NCBI RefSeq assembly: GCF_900101955.1
Contig: NZ_FNAQ01000006.1
Location: 1-64,000, forward strand
Origin: Desulfuromonas thiophila
Lineage (GTDB): Bacteria; Desulfobacterota; Desulfuromonadia; Desulfuromonadales; Desulfuromonadaceae
Reading direction: 5' to 3'
Length of the DNA: 64,000 nucleotides
Shown here: positions 36,335 through 44,614 of the stretch, in pieces
Position numbering within the stretch: position 1 is the first letter of the stretch
Layout of the letters: each line of letters opens with the position of its first letter
Program-made: the position numbers and the translations under genes
The notes under the pieces: generated by a model
The model's input: only the letters and a program-made list of their open reading frames with translations
The model's database searches: none
What the model was told of the DNA's origin: nothing

Positions 36335-37189
36335 TCAGCGGCTGGCGCGTCGCTCCAGCACCAGGGCCAGCAGCAGCAGAGCGAAACCCACCAGCAGCCG
36401 CGGTCCGTTGAGCGGCTCGCCGAACAGCAGGCCGGAACAGAGCACTGCCAGCGGAATCTTCAGATTGTTGCTCACCGCCAGCACCCCGGCTGTCACCTGT
36501 CGCGCGCCTCGGTTCCAGCCAAAGAAGCATAGCCCCGAAGCCAGCACGCCCAGATAGAGCAGCACCAGCAGTTGCTGCGGCAGCAAACGGGTCAGCTGCG
36601 GCCAGCTGCCGGCCTGGCTGACCAGTGGCGCCGTGACCAGACAGGCGCCGCCATAGAGCAGGGCGAACAGTTGATGATCGTGGCCGGACCAGCCGGTCAG
36701 CAGTCGGCGGTAGGCGATCTGGCCAAAGGCGAAGCAGAGATTGGCCCCCTGGACCAGGGCGAAGCCGCGCAGAAAACTGCCTGACCCTGTACTGCCCAGC
36801 CCCTGATACAGCACCAGCGCGGCTCCGGCGCAGGCCAGCACGGCGGTAAGCCAGAAGCGGCGGTGCAATGTGCGACTGGCCAGGTCGTGAAACAGGGTGA
36901 CATACAGGGGGGTAAAGATGGTGAACAGGGCCACCTCGTAGGCGTGCAGCAGCTTGAAGGCGGCGGTGTAGCTGCTGTACATCAGACCGTACTGAATGGC
37001 GCCGATGACCAGCAGTTGCAGCTGAAAGCGTGGTGGCAGCAGGGCGGGACGGTAGAACGGCAGAAAGACCAGCAGTGCCAGCGCCAGGCGAATAAAGGCC
37101 ACCAGGTTGGGATCAAGGCCGGTCAGCTGGCCCTTGATCAGACCGAAGGAAAAGGCCCAGACCAGCGAAACGAGCAGCAGCAGGGTCAC
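36335..37189 (-). CDS. EamA/DMT-superfamily transporter
   Basis: The 284-residue protein has ten predicted helices in two EamA repeats, beginning LLLLVSLVWAFSFGLIKGQL, with YSSYTAAFKLLHAYEVALFT and a second repeat including FFGWNRGARQVTAGVLAVSN. Such proteins export metabolites such as amino acids, but the substrate is not predictable here. The start overlaps the stop of the HDOD-GGDEF gene by four bases. Confidence 0.85.
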   Translation of the reverse strand: MTLLLLVSLVWAFSFGLIKGQLTGLDPNLVAFIRLALALLVFLPFYRPALLPPRFQLQLLVIGAIQYGLMYSSYTAAFKLLHAYEVALFTIFTPLYVTLFHDLASRTLHRRFWLTAVLACAGAALVLYQGLGSTGSGSFLRGFALVQGANLCFAFGQIAYRRLLTGWSGHDHQLFALLYGGACLVTAPLVSQAGSWPQLTRLLPQQLLVLLYLGVLASGLCFFGWNRGARQVTAGVLAVSNNLKIPLAVLCSGLLFGEPLNGPRLLVGFALLLLALVLERRASR

Positions 37190-38739
37190 GAGGCTGTGGC
37201 CGGGCGGGCGCGGCAGACACGGTTCTTGCCCTCGGTTTTGGCGCGGTACATGGCGTGGTCGGCCAACTGGATGAGCCGGTTTTTGTCGGCGGTGGCGCTG
37301 CTGTGCACCAGTCCGATGCTGGCGGTAACCTGCAGTTCCTGCCCCTGCCAGGGACAGCGGCAGGCCGCAATGTGGTGCCGCAACCGTTCGGCAGTGACCT
37401 CGGCTTCGGCCAGGTCGGTCTGGGGCAGCAATACGGCGAATTCCTCACCGCCGTAACGCACCAGCAGGTCGGTATCACGCAGGCTCAGGGAGGCTACCCG
37501 GGCAATCTGCTGCAGCACCAGATCGCCGGCCTGGTGGCCGTGGCGATCGTTGACCTGCTTGAATTCGTCGAGATCGAGCAGAATCAGGCTGAAATGGTTA
37601 CCGTAGCGGGCCGCGCGGGCCAGCTCGCGATCAAAGTGATCGTGAAAGTAGCGCAGGTTGTACAGGCCGGTGAGACTGTCCTGAAACGCCAGCCGGCTCA
37701 GCTCGGTGTTGACGGCATGCAGGCGTTCGGTCTGACGCAGCAGGTCCTGCTGTTGCAGGCGGGCGTCGTCAAGCAGCTGGCGTTTGCACAGATTGAGCTG
37801 ACTGAGATGCTGGTTGGCCTCCTGCAGCAGCTCCTCGGCGGTCTTCATCTGGTCGGCGGGAATCTCGAAGAAGCTCAGGGTGCGCACGCTGTTGCGGAAG
37901 ATCTGCTGCAGCAACCGGTCGATGTCGTTTTCAGACAGCCCCTGCTGCTGCAGGGTTTCCCGCAGGGCCTGCAGCTTCGGTCCTGCCGGCTTGCCGTGCA
38001 GCACGGCAGCGATACGATCACCCAACTGGATGGCGAGGGCAGCATCGCGCCAGAGGGCCGGGGCCGTGTCGGGCTGATGATGGTGCCGGATGGGTTCGGT
38101 GATGGCCGCTGGCAGGTGCCAGCTGTGCAGCAGCTCGGCGCCGAGCTGGCAATGACCGAAACCGAAACGCTCCTTCTCCTCCTGGCTCAGCGGCAGGCGG
38201 CGGTGGATGCGGCCATCGAACAGGGCGGCGTAGTCCGGCACCAGACCGAAGGCGACCAGAATGCCGATATCGTGCAGCAGGCCGGCGATGAACAGATTAT
38301 CATTACGGCTGAGACATTGACGGCCGATCAGGTCGGCGGCAACGGCAGCGGTGATTGAACGTTTCCAGAAATAGGTAAAATCGAAACCGTTGTGGCAGGA
38401 ATGGGCCCGCAGTGACTGTACCAGCAGAAACGACAGGGCAATATTGGTGACCTGCAGGCTGCCCAGACGGGTCAGCGCCGTTGCAATGCTGTCGACATTG
38501 GCCTTGGGCGAGAACAGCGGCGAGTTGGCCACCCGCAGTACCCGCGCGGTCAGGGCCGGGTCGGCGGTGATGATGCGGCTGAGCTGGTTGAAGTCAACTT
38601 CGTCGGCGCTGACCACCTCAAGAATGCGCAAGGCGATGGCTGGTGGGGTCGGCAGGCGGACGCTGTCGTTGCGCTGGAGAATGTCATCGAGCAGGGTCAA
38701 GGCGCGTTCCTTCGAGGGGGCCTGAAAACGACAAAACAC
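37186..38739 (-). CDS. HDOD-GGDEF diguanylate cyclase
   Basis: The 517-residue protein has an N-terminal HDOD domain (about 25-230), with LPTPPAIALRILEVVS, ITADPALTARVLRVANSPLF and HDIGILVAFG. A helical linker and a GGDEF domain follow, with DSLTGLYNLRYF, LDLDEFKQVNDRHGH and active site RYGGEEF. The RxxD site (RDTD) is present, so active and feedback-controlled synthesis is likely. HDOD domains serve signalling output or protein interaction. The listed start is a GTG; a TTG at 38700 with AAGGAA six bases upstream is a serious alternative (504 residues). Confidence 0.85.
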   Translation of the reverse strand: MFCRFQAPSKERALTLLDDILQRNDSVRLPTPPAIALRILEVVSADEVDFNQLSRIITADPALTARVLRVANSPLFSPKANVDSIATALTRLGSLQVTNIALSFLLVQSLRAHSCHNGFDFTYFWKRSITAAVAADLIGRQCLSRNDNLFIAGLLHDIGILVAFGLVPDYAALFDGRIHRRLPLSQEEKERFGFGHCQLGAELLHSWHLPAAITEPIRHHHQPDTAPALWRDAALAIQLGDRIAAVLHGKPAGPKLQALRETLQQQGLSENDIDRLLQQIFRNSVRTLSFFEIPADQMKTAEELLQEANQHLSQLNLCKRQLLDDARLQQQDLLRQTERLHAVNTELSRLAFQDSLTGLYNLRYFHDHFDRELARAARYGNHFSLILLDLDEFKQVNDRHGHQAGDLVLQQIARVASLSLRDTDLLVRYGGEEFAVLLPQTDLAEAEVTAERLRHHIAACRCPWQGQELQVTASIGLVHSSATADKNRLIQLADHAMYRAKTEGKNRVCRARPATAS

Positions 38740-38814
38740 TTTAGCATGATCAGGGGACGCTTTCCAGTGCCCGAAGCCCGTGCTGCAGGCAAAAAAGCGC
38801 CTTCTGTCCTGCTC

Positions 38815-38843
38815 TTGACAAAGCGCAAGCGGATGATTACCGT
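38815..38843 (+). promoter_or_regulatory. Possible promoter for the fmdB-type gene
   Basis: TTGACA (38815-38820), 17 bases, then TACCGT (38838-38843). The -35 is a consensus match and the -10 is weak. The leader to the start at 38992 is about 140 bases and holds nothing else recognised. Confidence 0.35.
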
Positions 38844-38991
38844 AGCGGCGGTTTTAGCAGCCCTGAAGGCCGATACCTGGCCGCCGCCGTGTTTCGCCCG
38901 TCTTTGACGCACGTGGCACCCGAGGCCATGCCGCGCCCGGTTCGTTCTATATCACTCGATCGTTAGCATTCCGTTTTGCAGGAGGTTGTCC

Positions 38992-39228
38992 ATGCCATTG
39001 TACGAATATGCCTGTCAGAAATGTGGTCAGATCATCGAGGTGCGCCAGCGTTTCGACGCCGCTCCGCCACAGCATTGCGAAGCCTGTGGCGGCGGCCTGC
39101 AGAAACTGATTTCGCGCACCGCTTTTACCCTTAAGGGTGGCGGCTGGTATGACCAGGGTTACTGCTCGGCATCGGGCAGTAAGCCGGCGGCCTGCCCGGC
39201 GCCGGCCGCCGGTTCCTGTGGTGGCTGA
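38992..39228 (+). CDS. FmdB family zinc-ribbon protein
   Basis: The 78-residue protein starts [20 protein letters not shown]. It has the FmdB CxxC zinc ribbon (CQKC and CEAC) followed by [18 protein letters not shown], the typical FmdB ending, and a Cys/Gly/Ala tail. The family was named for a formamidase regulator; its general function is unknown, with a suggested link to transcription or metal handling. AGGAGG is 7 bases upstream of the ATG. A terminator follows. Confidence 0.9.
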   Translation: MPLYEYACQKCGQIIEVRQRFDAAPPQHCEACGGGLQKLISRTAFTLKGGGWYDQGYCSASGSKPAACPAPAAGSCGG

Positions 39229-39270
39229 GGCCCGGCCTAGACGAAGCGTGCCTCGTCCCTGTTCGGCCTG

Positions 39271-39302
39271 CCCCGCTGCCCTTGGCGGCGGGGTGTTTTT
39301 TT
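39271..39302 (+). terminator. Rho-independent terminator after fmdB-type gene
   Basis: A 10-bp stem with one G-T pair (39271-39280 with 39284-39293, CCCCGCTGCC/GGCGGCGGGG), a 3-base loop CTT and TGTTTTTTT follow. It is a strong hairpin with a U-tract. Confidence 0.85.
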
Positions 39303-39380
39303 GTGTGGTGCGCCACCGGCCCGCAGTCCGTTTCGGCGTTATCGCCCGTCAACGTTATGATCGAAAGAAAGGAATCCCTC

Positions 39381-40229
39381 ATGGCGGCTACCCTGATCGA
39401 TGGCAAGGCCCTGGCGGCGCGTCTGCGCCAGCAATTGACAACAGAGGTTGAAGAACTGCGTCAGCGGGGTGTTGTGCCCGGTCTGGCGGTGGTGCTGGTG
39501 GGCGACGATCCGGCCAGCCGGGTCTATGTGTCGATGAAGGAGAAAGCCTGTGCCCAGGTCGGCATCTTTTCGGCCGAACATCGTCTGCCGGCCGAGACCA
39601 GTCAGCAACAGTTGCTTGAGCTGATTGGCCAGCTCAATCAGGATCGGCGCATCGACGGCATTCTGGTGCAACTGCCGCTGCCCGGCCATATTGACGAAAA
39701 CGCCATCATTGCCGCGATTGATCCGGCCAAGGATGTTGATGGTTTTCACCCGGTGAGTGTCGGCCGCCTGGCCATTGGCCAGCCCGGTTTCCGTAGCTGC
39801 ACCCCCTTTGGCGTGATGAAGATGCTGGAGGATATCGGCTGCGATCTTAACGGCAAGGAAGTGGTAGTGGTGGGGCGCTCCAACATCGTCGGCAAGCCGG
39901 TGGCCCTGATGTGCCTGGCGCAGAATGCCACCGTGACCCTGTGCCATTCGCGCACCCGCGATCTGGCCGCCCATGTTGGTCGCGCCGATGTGGTGATTGC
40001 CGCCGTCGGTCGGCCGGAGATGATTCAGGGCGACTGGATCAAGCCCGGCGCCGTGGTCATCGATGTGGGCATCAACCGCCTGGCTGACGGCCGACTGGTG
40101 GGCGATGTCGCCTTCGAGGCGGCGGCAGCACGGGCCAGCGCCATCACGCCGGTGCCCGGTGGAGTTGGTCCCATGACCATCACCATGCTGCTTTACAATA
40201 CGGTCGAGAGTGCCCGCCAGCGCCCCTGA
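39381..40229 (+). CDS. folD: Bifunctional methylene-THF dehydrogenase/cyclohydrolase
   Basis: The 282-residue enzyme interconverts methylene- and formyl-tetrahydrofolate. Signatures include [12 protein letters not shown] with the catalytic Lys, [27 protein letters not shown], the NADP-binding [15 protein letters not shown] and [16 protein letters not shown]. The ATG at 39381 follows AAAGGAA by five bases; an upstream start at 39360 is less likely. A MITE-like repeat begins 7 bp after the stop. Confidence 0.95.
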   Translation: MAATLIDGKALAARLRQQLTTEVEELRQRGVVPGLAVVLVGDDPASRVYVSMKEKACAQVGIFSAEHRLPAETSQQQLLELIGQLNQDRRIDGILVQLPLPGHIDENAIIAAIDPAKDVDGFHPVSVGRLAIGQPGFRSCTPFGVMKMLEDIGCDLNGKEVVVVGRSNIVGKPVALMCLAQNATVTLCHSRTRDLAAHVGRADVVIAAVGRPEMIQGDWIKPGAVVIDVGINRLADGRLVGDVAFEAAAARASAITPVPGGVGPMTITMLLYNTVESARQRP

Positions 40230-40235
40230 ACCCCT

Positions 40236-40392
40236 AGCAGGCTGTTGAAAAAGTCCCATCCGGGGCTTTTTCAACGACGCAAGCCGAAAATGCGATTTCC
40301 GTCTTGCTCACAAAATCAATCCATTACGAAGTAATGATTGATTTTGGTCGCCCGTCCATGGGCTCCAGCAGGTTGTTTTTCAACAGCCTGCT
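40236..40392. repeat. MITE-like repeat, copy B (intact, perfect terminal repeats)
   Basis: A 157-bp element is bounded by perfect 17-base terminal inverted repeats, AGCAGGCTGTTGAAAAA at 40236-40252 and its complement at 40376-40392. Inside are a 10-bp hairpin (GTTGAAAAAG/CTTTTTCAAC) and a central near-perfect palindrome around AAAATCAATCCATTAC. No protein is encoded. Similar copies are at 22801 and 49439. Flanking target-site duplications were not obvious. Confidence 0.85.
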
Positions 40393-40465
40393 GGAACGCG
40401 CTGAACGGAGCGCGGCCTGCTGAAGCTGAGACTGACGGGCAGAGGCAGAAATCATCCTTTTTATG

Positions 40466-40502
40466 CAGCAGCGATTCCCTGGGTTTCGCTGCTGTTTTTT
40501 TT
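40466..40502 (+). terminator. Rho-independent terminator downstream of copy B
   Basis: A 9-bp stem (40466-40474 with 40486-40494, CAGCAGCGA/TCGCTGCTG) is followed by eight T. It is the first good plus-strand terminator after folD and lies beyond repeat copy B. Confidence 0.85.
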
Positions 40503-40588
40503 TGTGCGCACCGGGTCACTCGCCGGGCCTTTCGGTCGGGCCACGGCAGGGGGAGCGCCGGTTGCGGCCGAAGGAAGAGCTCAGGGCG

Positions 40589-41503
40589 TCAGCGGCCGAA
40601 GAGGGCGCGGCCATCGCGGGGACCGCCCATCAGACTGTACTCGAAATAGGCCATGATGGTGATTTGGTCACCGGGGTAGCTGGCCGGCAGGGTACCGTAG
40701 GGCGCCCCCTTGTAGACTGCGGCGATGGCTTCGCGGTTGAGGCGCTCGTAAGGGGCGCCGTCAACCACCTCGACATCCTCCAGGTTGCCGTCGCGATTGA
40801 TGATGATTTTCAGCAGGGCACGGCCCTGCTGACCTCGTTCAATGCTTTCCTGAGGATAGTTCCAGACGGCATAGATGCTTTTTCTGAAACGGGCGAAAAA
40901 GGAATACAGCAGGTCGTGCTCCATGTTGAGCCAGACCGTTTCGCCGCGGGCCACGTCCGGGCGGGCCTTGACCTGGCTGTCGCGGGCGACGTCGGCCGCC
41001 GCCTGCAGGCCGGTGTTGAGCAACTGGTCGAGGCTTGGCAGCGCCGCCGGTTCGGTTTGCGCTGCTACCGCGGTTGTCGGCGCGGCCGGCGGCTGTGGCG
41101 GTGGTTGCTGGCGGGCCTGCCGGGTTTGCGGTACGACCGGGGCGACGGGCGGCGGCGTGGTCGCGGCCGGCGGTTGTGGCGCGGTGCTGCTCAGTCGTGG
41201 ACTGCTGGCCGCGGGCTTCGGGCTGCTGTCTTCAGTGGCCTTGCCCTCTGGCGCCTGCTCGCGCACGACTTGCTGGGCCTCCGGTCCCAGCCGCTTGGTC
41301 GGCTGTGTCGGCGGTTGCGGCTGGCGGGGCAGCAGGGTCTCCCGTTCCGGTACCAGCGGCCGCACCTGGACGCGGATGGGTGTCTCTGCGGTCGGCACCG
41401 GCTGGAGGCCGGGCCAGAGATACAGCGCCAGCAGGTGCAGCAGCAGCGAGAGCAGCACGAACAGGAACAGCAGCAATGGTGGGCGGTGGGGAAAGGCGGT
41501 CAT
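40589..41503 (-). CDS. Energy transducer TonB family protein
   Basis: The 304-residue protein has an N-terminal helix (PPLLLFLFVLLSLLLHLLAL), a long proline/glutamine-rich linker spanning the periplasm, and a C-terminal TonB domain (about 210-300) with YAVWNYPQESIERGQQGRAL and IINRDGNLEDVEVVDGAPYE. TonB couples the inner-membrane proton gradient to outer-membrane receptors. No ExbB/ExbD or receptor gene is nearby. The start at 41503 is preferred because the helix follows at once; the longer frame to 41602 is not family-like. Confidence 0.85.
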   Translation of the reverse strand: MTAFPHRPPLLLFLFVLLSLLLHLLALYLWPGLQPVPTAETPIRVQVRPLVPERETLLPRQPQPPTQPTKRLGPEAQQVVREQAPEGKATEDSSPKPAASSPRLSSTAPQPPAATTPPPVAPVVPQTRQARQQPPPQPPAAPTTAVAAQTEPAALPSLDQLLNTGLQAAADVARDSQVKARPDVARGETVWLNMEHDLLYSFFARFRKSIYAVWNYPQESIERGQQGRALLKIIINRDGNLEDVEVVDGAPYERLNREAIAAVYKGAPYGTLPASYPGDQITIMAYFEYSLMGGPRDGRALFGR

Positions 41504-41683
41504 CGTCCTGTAGGTGTGGAGGGGAGAACGGACGCAACGGGCTGTTCCGTTGGCGCACGGGAAACGCGCCCTGACGGGGCGATTGCGGGGTGCGGGCGCC
41601 AAGGGGGAGCCAAACGGGCGCCAGTATACGCTATCGGCGCTGTTCTGTCCTGTACTTGTATGCTACTGGCGCTGGAAAGACGG

Positions 41684-41713
41684 TTGACGCCGACGGGCTG
41701 GCTCGGGTATAAG
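41684..41713 (+). promoter_or_regulatory. Promoter of pta
   Basis: TTGACG (41684-41689), 18 bases, then TATAAG (41708-41713), 42 bases before the pta start. A ribosome site AAGGAGG sits just before the ATG. Confidence 0.5.
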
Positions 41714-41754
41714 AGCAAAATGAATCAAACCCCGTTTTACAAGGAGGAGGTGCT

Positions 41755-42756
41755 ATGCATTTAGTGGATCAGATCAAGGCCAAGGCGCGCGCCAGTCGGC
41801 AGACGGTGGTGCTGCCTGAGGGCTATGATGACCGTATGATTGAGGCTGCCGGCCGTATTGTGGCGGATGGGCTGGCCGAGGTGGTGCTGCTGGGCAAGGC
41901 CGAGGCGTTGCAGGCCAAGGCCACCGAAATGAAGGTGTCTCTGGCAGGCGTGACGCTGCTCGATCCGGCAACGGCACCGCAGCTTGATGCTTATGTCGCC
42001 GAACTGGTCGAACTGCGCAAGAAAAAGGGCTTGAGCGCCGAGCAGGCGCGCGAATTGCTGACCGGGTCGGATAATCTCTATTTCGGAGCCATGATGGTGC
42101 GCAAGGGCGATGCCGGCGGCGCCGTGGCCGGCGCCTATAACACCACCGGCGATGTGCTGCGCGCCGCCTTTCAGGTGATCGGCACGGCACCGGGCATGAA
42201 GACGGTCTCGTCGGTGTTTCTGATGGTAACAAAAAATCCCGAATTCGGTGAGAACGGCATTCTACTGTTTGCTGACTGTGCCGTGAACCCCAATCCTGAT
42301 GCCCAGGCTCTGGCCGAAATTGCCGTGGCCACGGCCGGTAGCTGCAAGAGTTTTCTGGGTGTCGATGCGCGGGTGGCCATGCTGTCGTTCTCGACCAAAG
42401 GGAGCGCCCAGCACGCCGATGCCGATAAGGTACTCGAAGCCCTGCGTATTGCCCGCGAACTGGCACCGCAGCTGCAAATCGATGGCGAACTGCAGGCTGA
42501 CGCGGCCCTGCTGCCCAAGGTCGGAGCCAAAAAGGCGCCAGGTTCCGCCGTGGCAGGCAAGGCCAACACCTTGATTTTCCCGGATCTCGATGCCGGCAAC
42601 ATTGCCTACAAGCTGGTCGAGCGAGTCGCTGGTGCCGAGGCGGTTGGCCCCATCATTCAGGGACTGGCCAAGCCAGTCAATGACCTGTCACGCGGCTGCT
42701 CGGTCGACGATATCGTCAATGTTGCAGCCATCACTGCGGTGCAGGCCCAGGGCTAG
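41755..42756 (+). CDS. pta: Phosphate acetyltransferase
   Basis: The 333-residue enzyme converts acetyl-CoA and phosphate to acetyl phosphate. It is the single-domain Pta type: [19 protein letters not shown] near the start, [39 protein letters not shown] and [20 protein letters not shown] followed by [19 protein letters not shown]. The related phosphate butyryltransferases lack some of these, so acetate is favoured. It is convergent with ackA, with a strong terminator between, so the two genes are transcribed separately. Confidence 0.93.
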   Translation: MHLVDQIKAKARASRQTVVLPEGYDDRMIEAAGRIVADGLAEVVLLGKAEALQAKATEMKVSLAGVTLLDPATAPQLDAYVAELVELRKKKGLSAEQARELLTGSDNLYFGAMMVRKGDAGGAVAGAYNTTGDVLRAAFQVIGTAPGMKTVSSVFLMVTKNPEFGENGILLFADCAVNPNPDAQALAEIAVATAGSCKSFLGVDARVAMLSFSTKGSAQHADADKVLEALRIARELAPQLQIDGELQADAALLPKVGAKKAPGSAVAGKANTLIFPDLDAGNIAYKLVERVAGAEAVGPIIQGLAKPVNDLSRGCSVDDIVNVAAITAVQAQG

Positions 42757-42801
42757 CCATCGAACCTGGTGCTATTTGCGCCAGCATCAAACGAGAAGGT
42801 T

Positions 42802-42839
42802 CCACAAAAAAACCGGCCAACAGGCCGGTTTTTTTGTGG
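42802..42839. terminator. Bidirectional terminator between pta and ackA
   Basis: A 17-bp perfect stem (42802-42818 with 42823-42839) with loop AACA has an A-run on the left arm and a T-run on the right, so it terminates both convergent genes. Confidence 0.92.
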
Positions 42840-42873
42840 GGTGTGAAGCTGTCACAGCTGGCCAGCCCGAAAT

Positions 42874-44136
42874 TCAGGGTTTGTATTCCGGGCTGGTGAA
42901 GGAGTAGGCGAAGTTCATGTGATCGGTGTAGCTACCGTTGAGGATGGCCACCACGTCCTCGACGAACACCAGTTCCTCGTTAGTCGGGATGACAAACACC
43001 TTGACGGGTGAATCGGGTTTGGTGATTTCCGTTTCGCCGCTTTTGCTGAAGGTCTTCAGGTTTTTCTCCACATCCAGATGGATGCCCATGAATTCCAGAC
43101 CTTCCAAGGCTTTCTGACGGATCAGACCAGCATTTTCGCCAACTCCGGCCGTGAACACCACCGCATCGACGCCGCCCAGGGCGGCAGCATAGGCACCAAT
43201 GTATTTTTTCAGACGGTAGGCCTCCACGTCCAGCGCCAGCTGACAGCGTTCGTCGCCTTTTTGCGCTTCGGCAATCACGTCACGCCGGTCGGTGAAACGG
43301 CCGGTGATGCCGAGCAGGCCCGATTTCTTGTTCAGAATCGAATCGATTTCGCGCGGCGTACAGCCTTCCTGATCCATGATGAAGGGCGGAATGGCCGGAT
43401 CGATGTCGCCGCAACGGGTACCCATCATGGCACCTTCAAGAGGTGTCAGTCCCATGCTGGTGTCCATCGAGCGGCCACCCTTGATGGCCGTATGGGATAC
43501 GCCGTTGCCGATGTGCAGGGTGATGATGTTGCAGTCGCTCAGCGGCTTGCCCAACTTGATGGCGGCACGCTTGGAAACATACAGGTGGCTGGTACCGTGG
43601 AAGCCATAGCGCCGTACGCCATAATCGGTATACCACTGATACGGCAGCGGATAGGTATAGGCGTGAGCCGGCATGGTCTGGTGGAAAGCGGTGTCGAAAA
43701 TGGCGATGTGCGGCACGTCAGGCAGAACCGACTGGGCCGCCTCGATGCCGGAAATGTTGGGCGGGTTGTGCAATGGCGCCAGGTGTTGCACGCTGCGAAT
43801 GGCATCGAGCACGGTGGCGTCGATGGGCACGGAACAGGTGAATTTTTCACCGCCGTGCACCACGCGGTGACCGACGGCGGAGATCTCGTTCATCTGCTTG
43901 ACCACACCCTGCTGCGGGTGGATCAGGGTGCGGATGATCAGGTCGATGGCCACGCGATGATCCGGGCATTCGTGATGTTCCTTGTAGTTATCACGACCGG
44001 GCACCTCGTGGACGATGAAGGAATCGCCAATGGTGACCCGCTCGACCACGCCTTTGGCCACGACGCAGCGCCGGTCCCAGTTGAACAACTGATACTTCAC
44101 CGACGAACTGCCACAGTTCAATGCCAGAATATCCAT
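42874..44136 (-). CDS. ackA: Acetate kinase
   Basis: The 420-residue ASKHA kinase makes ATP from acetyl phosphate. N-terminal MDILALNCGSSSVKYQLFNW binds phosphate; HRVVHGG, FDTAFHQTMP, RRYGFHGTSH, LHIGNGVSHTAIKGGRSMDT and FTAGVGENAG follow. The start has AAGGAG upstream. Acetate formation by Pta-AckA provides substrate-level ATP in fermentative or syntrophic growth. The upstream AT-rich 480 bp should carry its promoter. Confidence 0.95.
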   Translation of the reverse strand: MDILALNCGSSSVKYQLFNWDRRCVVAKGVVERVTIGDSFIVHEVPGRDNYKEHHECPDHRVAIDLIIRTLIHPQQGVVKQMNEISAVGHRVVHGGEKFTCSVPIDATVLDAIRSVQHLAPLHNPPNISGIEAAQSVLPDVPHIAIFDTAFHQTMPAHAYTYPLPYQWYTDYGVRRYGFHGTSHLYVSKRAAIKLGKPLSDCNIITLHIGNGVSHTAIKGGRSMDTSMGLTPLEGAMMGTRCGDIDPAIPPFIMDQEGCTPREIDSILNKKSGLLGITGRFTDRRDVIAEAQKGDERCQLALDVEAYRLKKYIGAYAAALGGVDAVVFTAGVGENAGLIRQKALEGLEFMGIHLDVEKNLKTFSKSGETEITKPDSPVKVFVIPTNEELVFVEDVVAILNGSYTDHMNFAYSFTSPEYKP

Positions 44137-44555
44137 AGCCGGGTCTCCTTCATGTCAGTAAAGCCAGTGCTGCCGCAAGGGCGCAAAGGCCAATTCTCGA
44201 ATACTGTTCTATCGTCTTTCGGGTTTGCTGTGGGCTGTTGTTAACTGCTTGTTTTTAAGAAGAAAATTACTGTAAAGGTGCAGTAGAGGATAACGAAACG
44301 GCCGCAAACATGCAAGGATGTTTTCTGTATTTTAGTCAGACTGAACAATCACTGTATTATTTTTTCTCGGCTTAACGCGCCGTTCCGAAACGTGCCGGTG
44401 GTGGCCAGGGAGTCCTGGGTGAAAAATCGCAGCGTTTTTTTCGTTTTGTGAAGCGGACGAAAGGCGTGAGTCGGGCAGGCCGATGGAGCGGGCTTGCTGG
44501 TTCAGCTTTCGGGTGGTGCGGCGGTGGTGGGTGTTCGCCCGAGAGCGCCAATGAA
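44137..44555. other. AT-rich intergenic region upstream of ackA
   Basis: About 420 bases without a supported gene; base composition is markedly lower in GC than the surroundings from about 44200 to 44390. It must contain the ackA promoter (minus strand). No riboswitch, repeat or tRNA was recognised, and short frames here lack ribosome sites. A small RNA cannot be excluded. Confidence 0.4.
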
Positions 44556-44590
44556 AACGCCCCGCTGGGCGGGAGGCACGGCGGGGCGTT
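44556..44590 (-). terminator. Terminator of the DUF3426 gene
   Basis: A 10-bp stem (44556-44565 with 44581-44590, AACGCCCCGC/GCGGGGCGTT) is followed on the minus strand by TTTC. It lies 25 bases beyond the stop at 44615. Confidence 0.75.
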
Positions 44591-44614
44591 GATCAGGTTG
44601 TGTTGGTGCGGCCG

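Noticed and set aside
39226-39240. Stop TGA of the fmdB-type gene as a second Sec codon
   Set aside because: A further stop follows three codons later, no family sequence continues, and the following hairpin is a terminator.
44200-44400. Horizontally acquired AT-rich island before ackA
   Set aside because: Too short and without mobile genes; low GC alone fits a promoter region.
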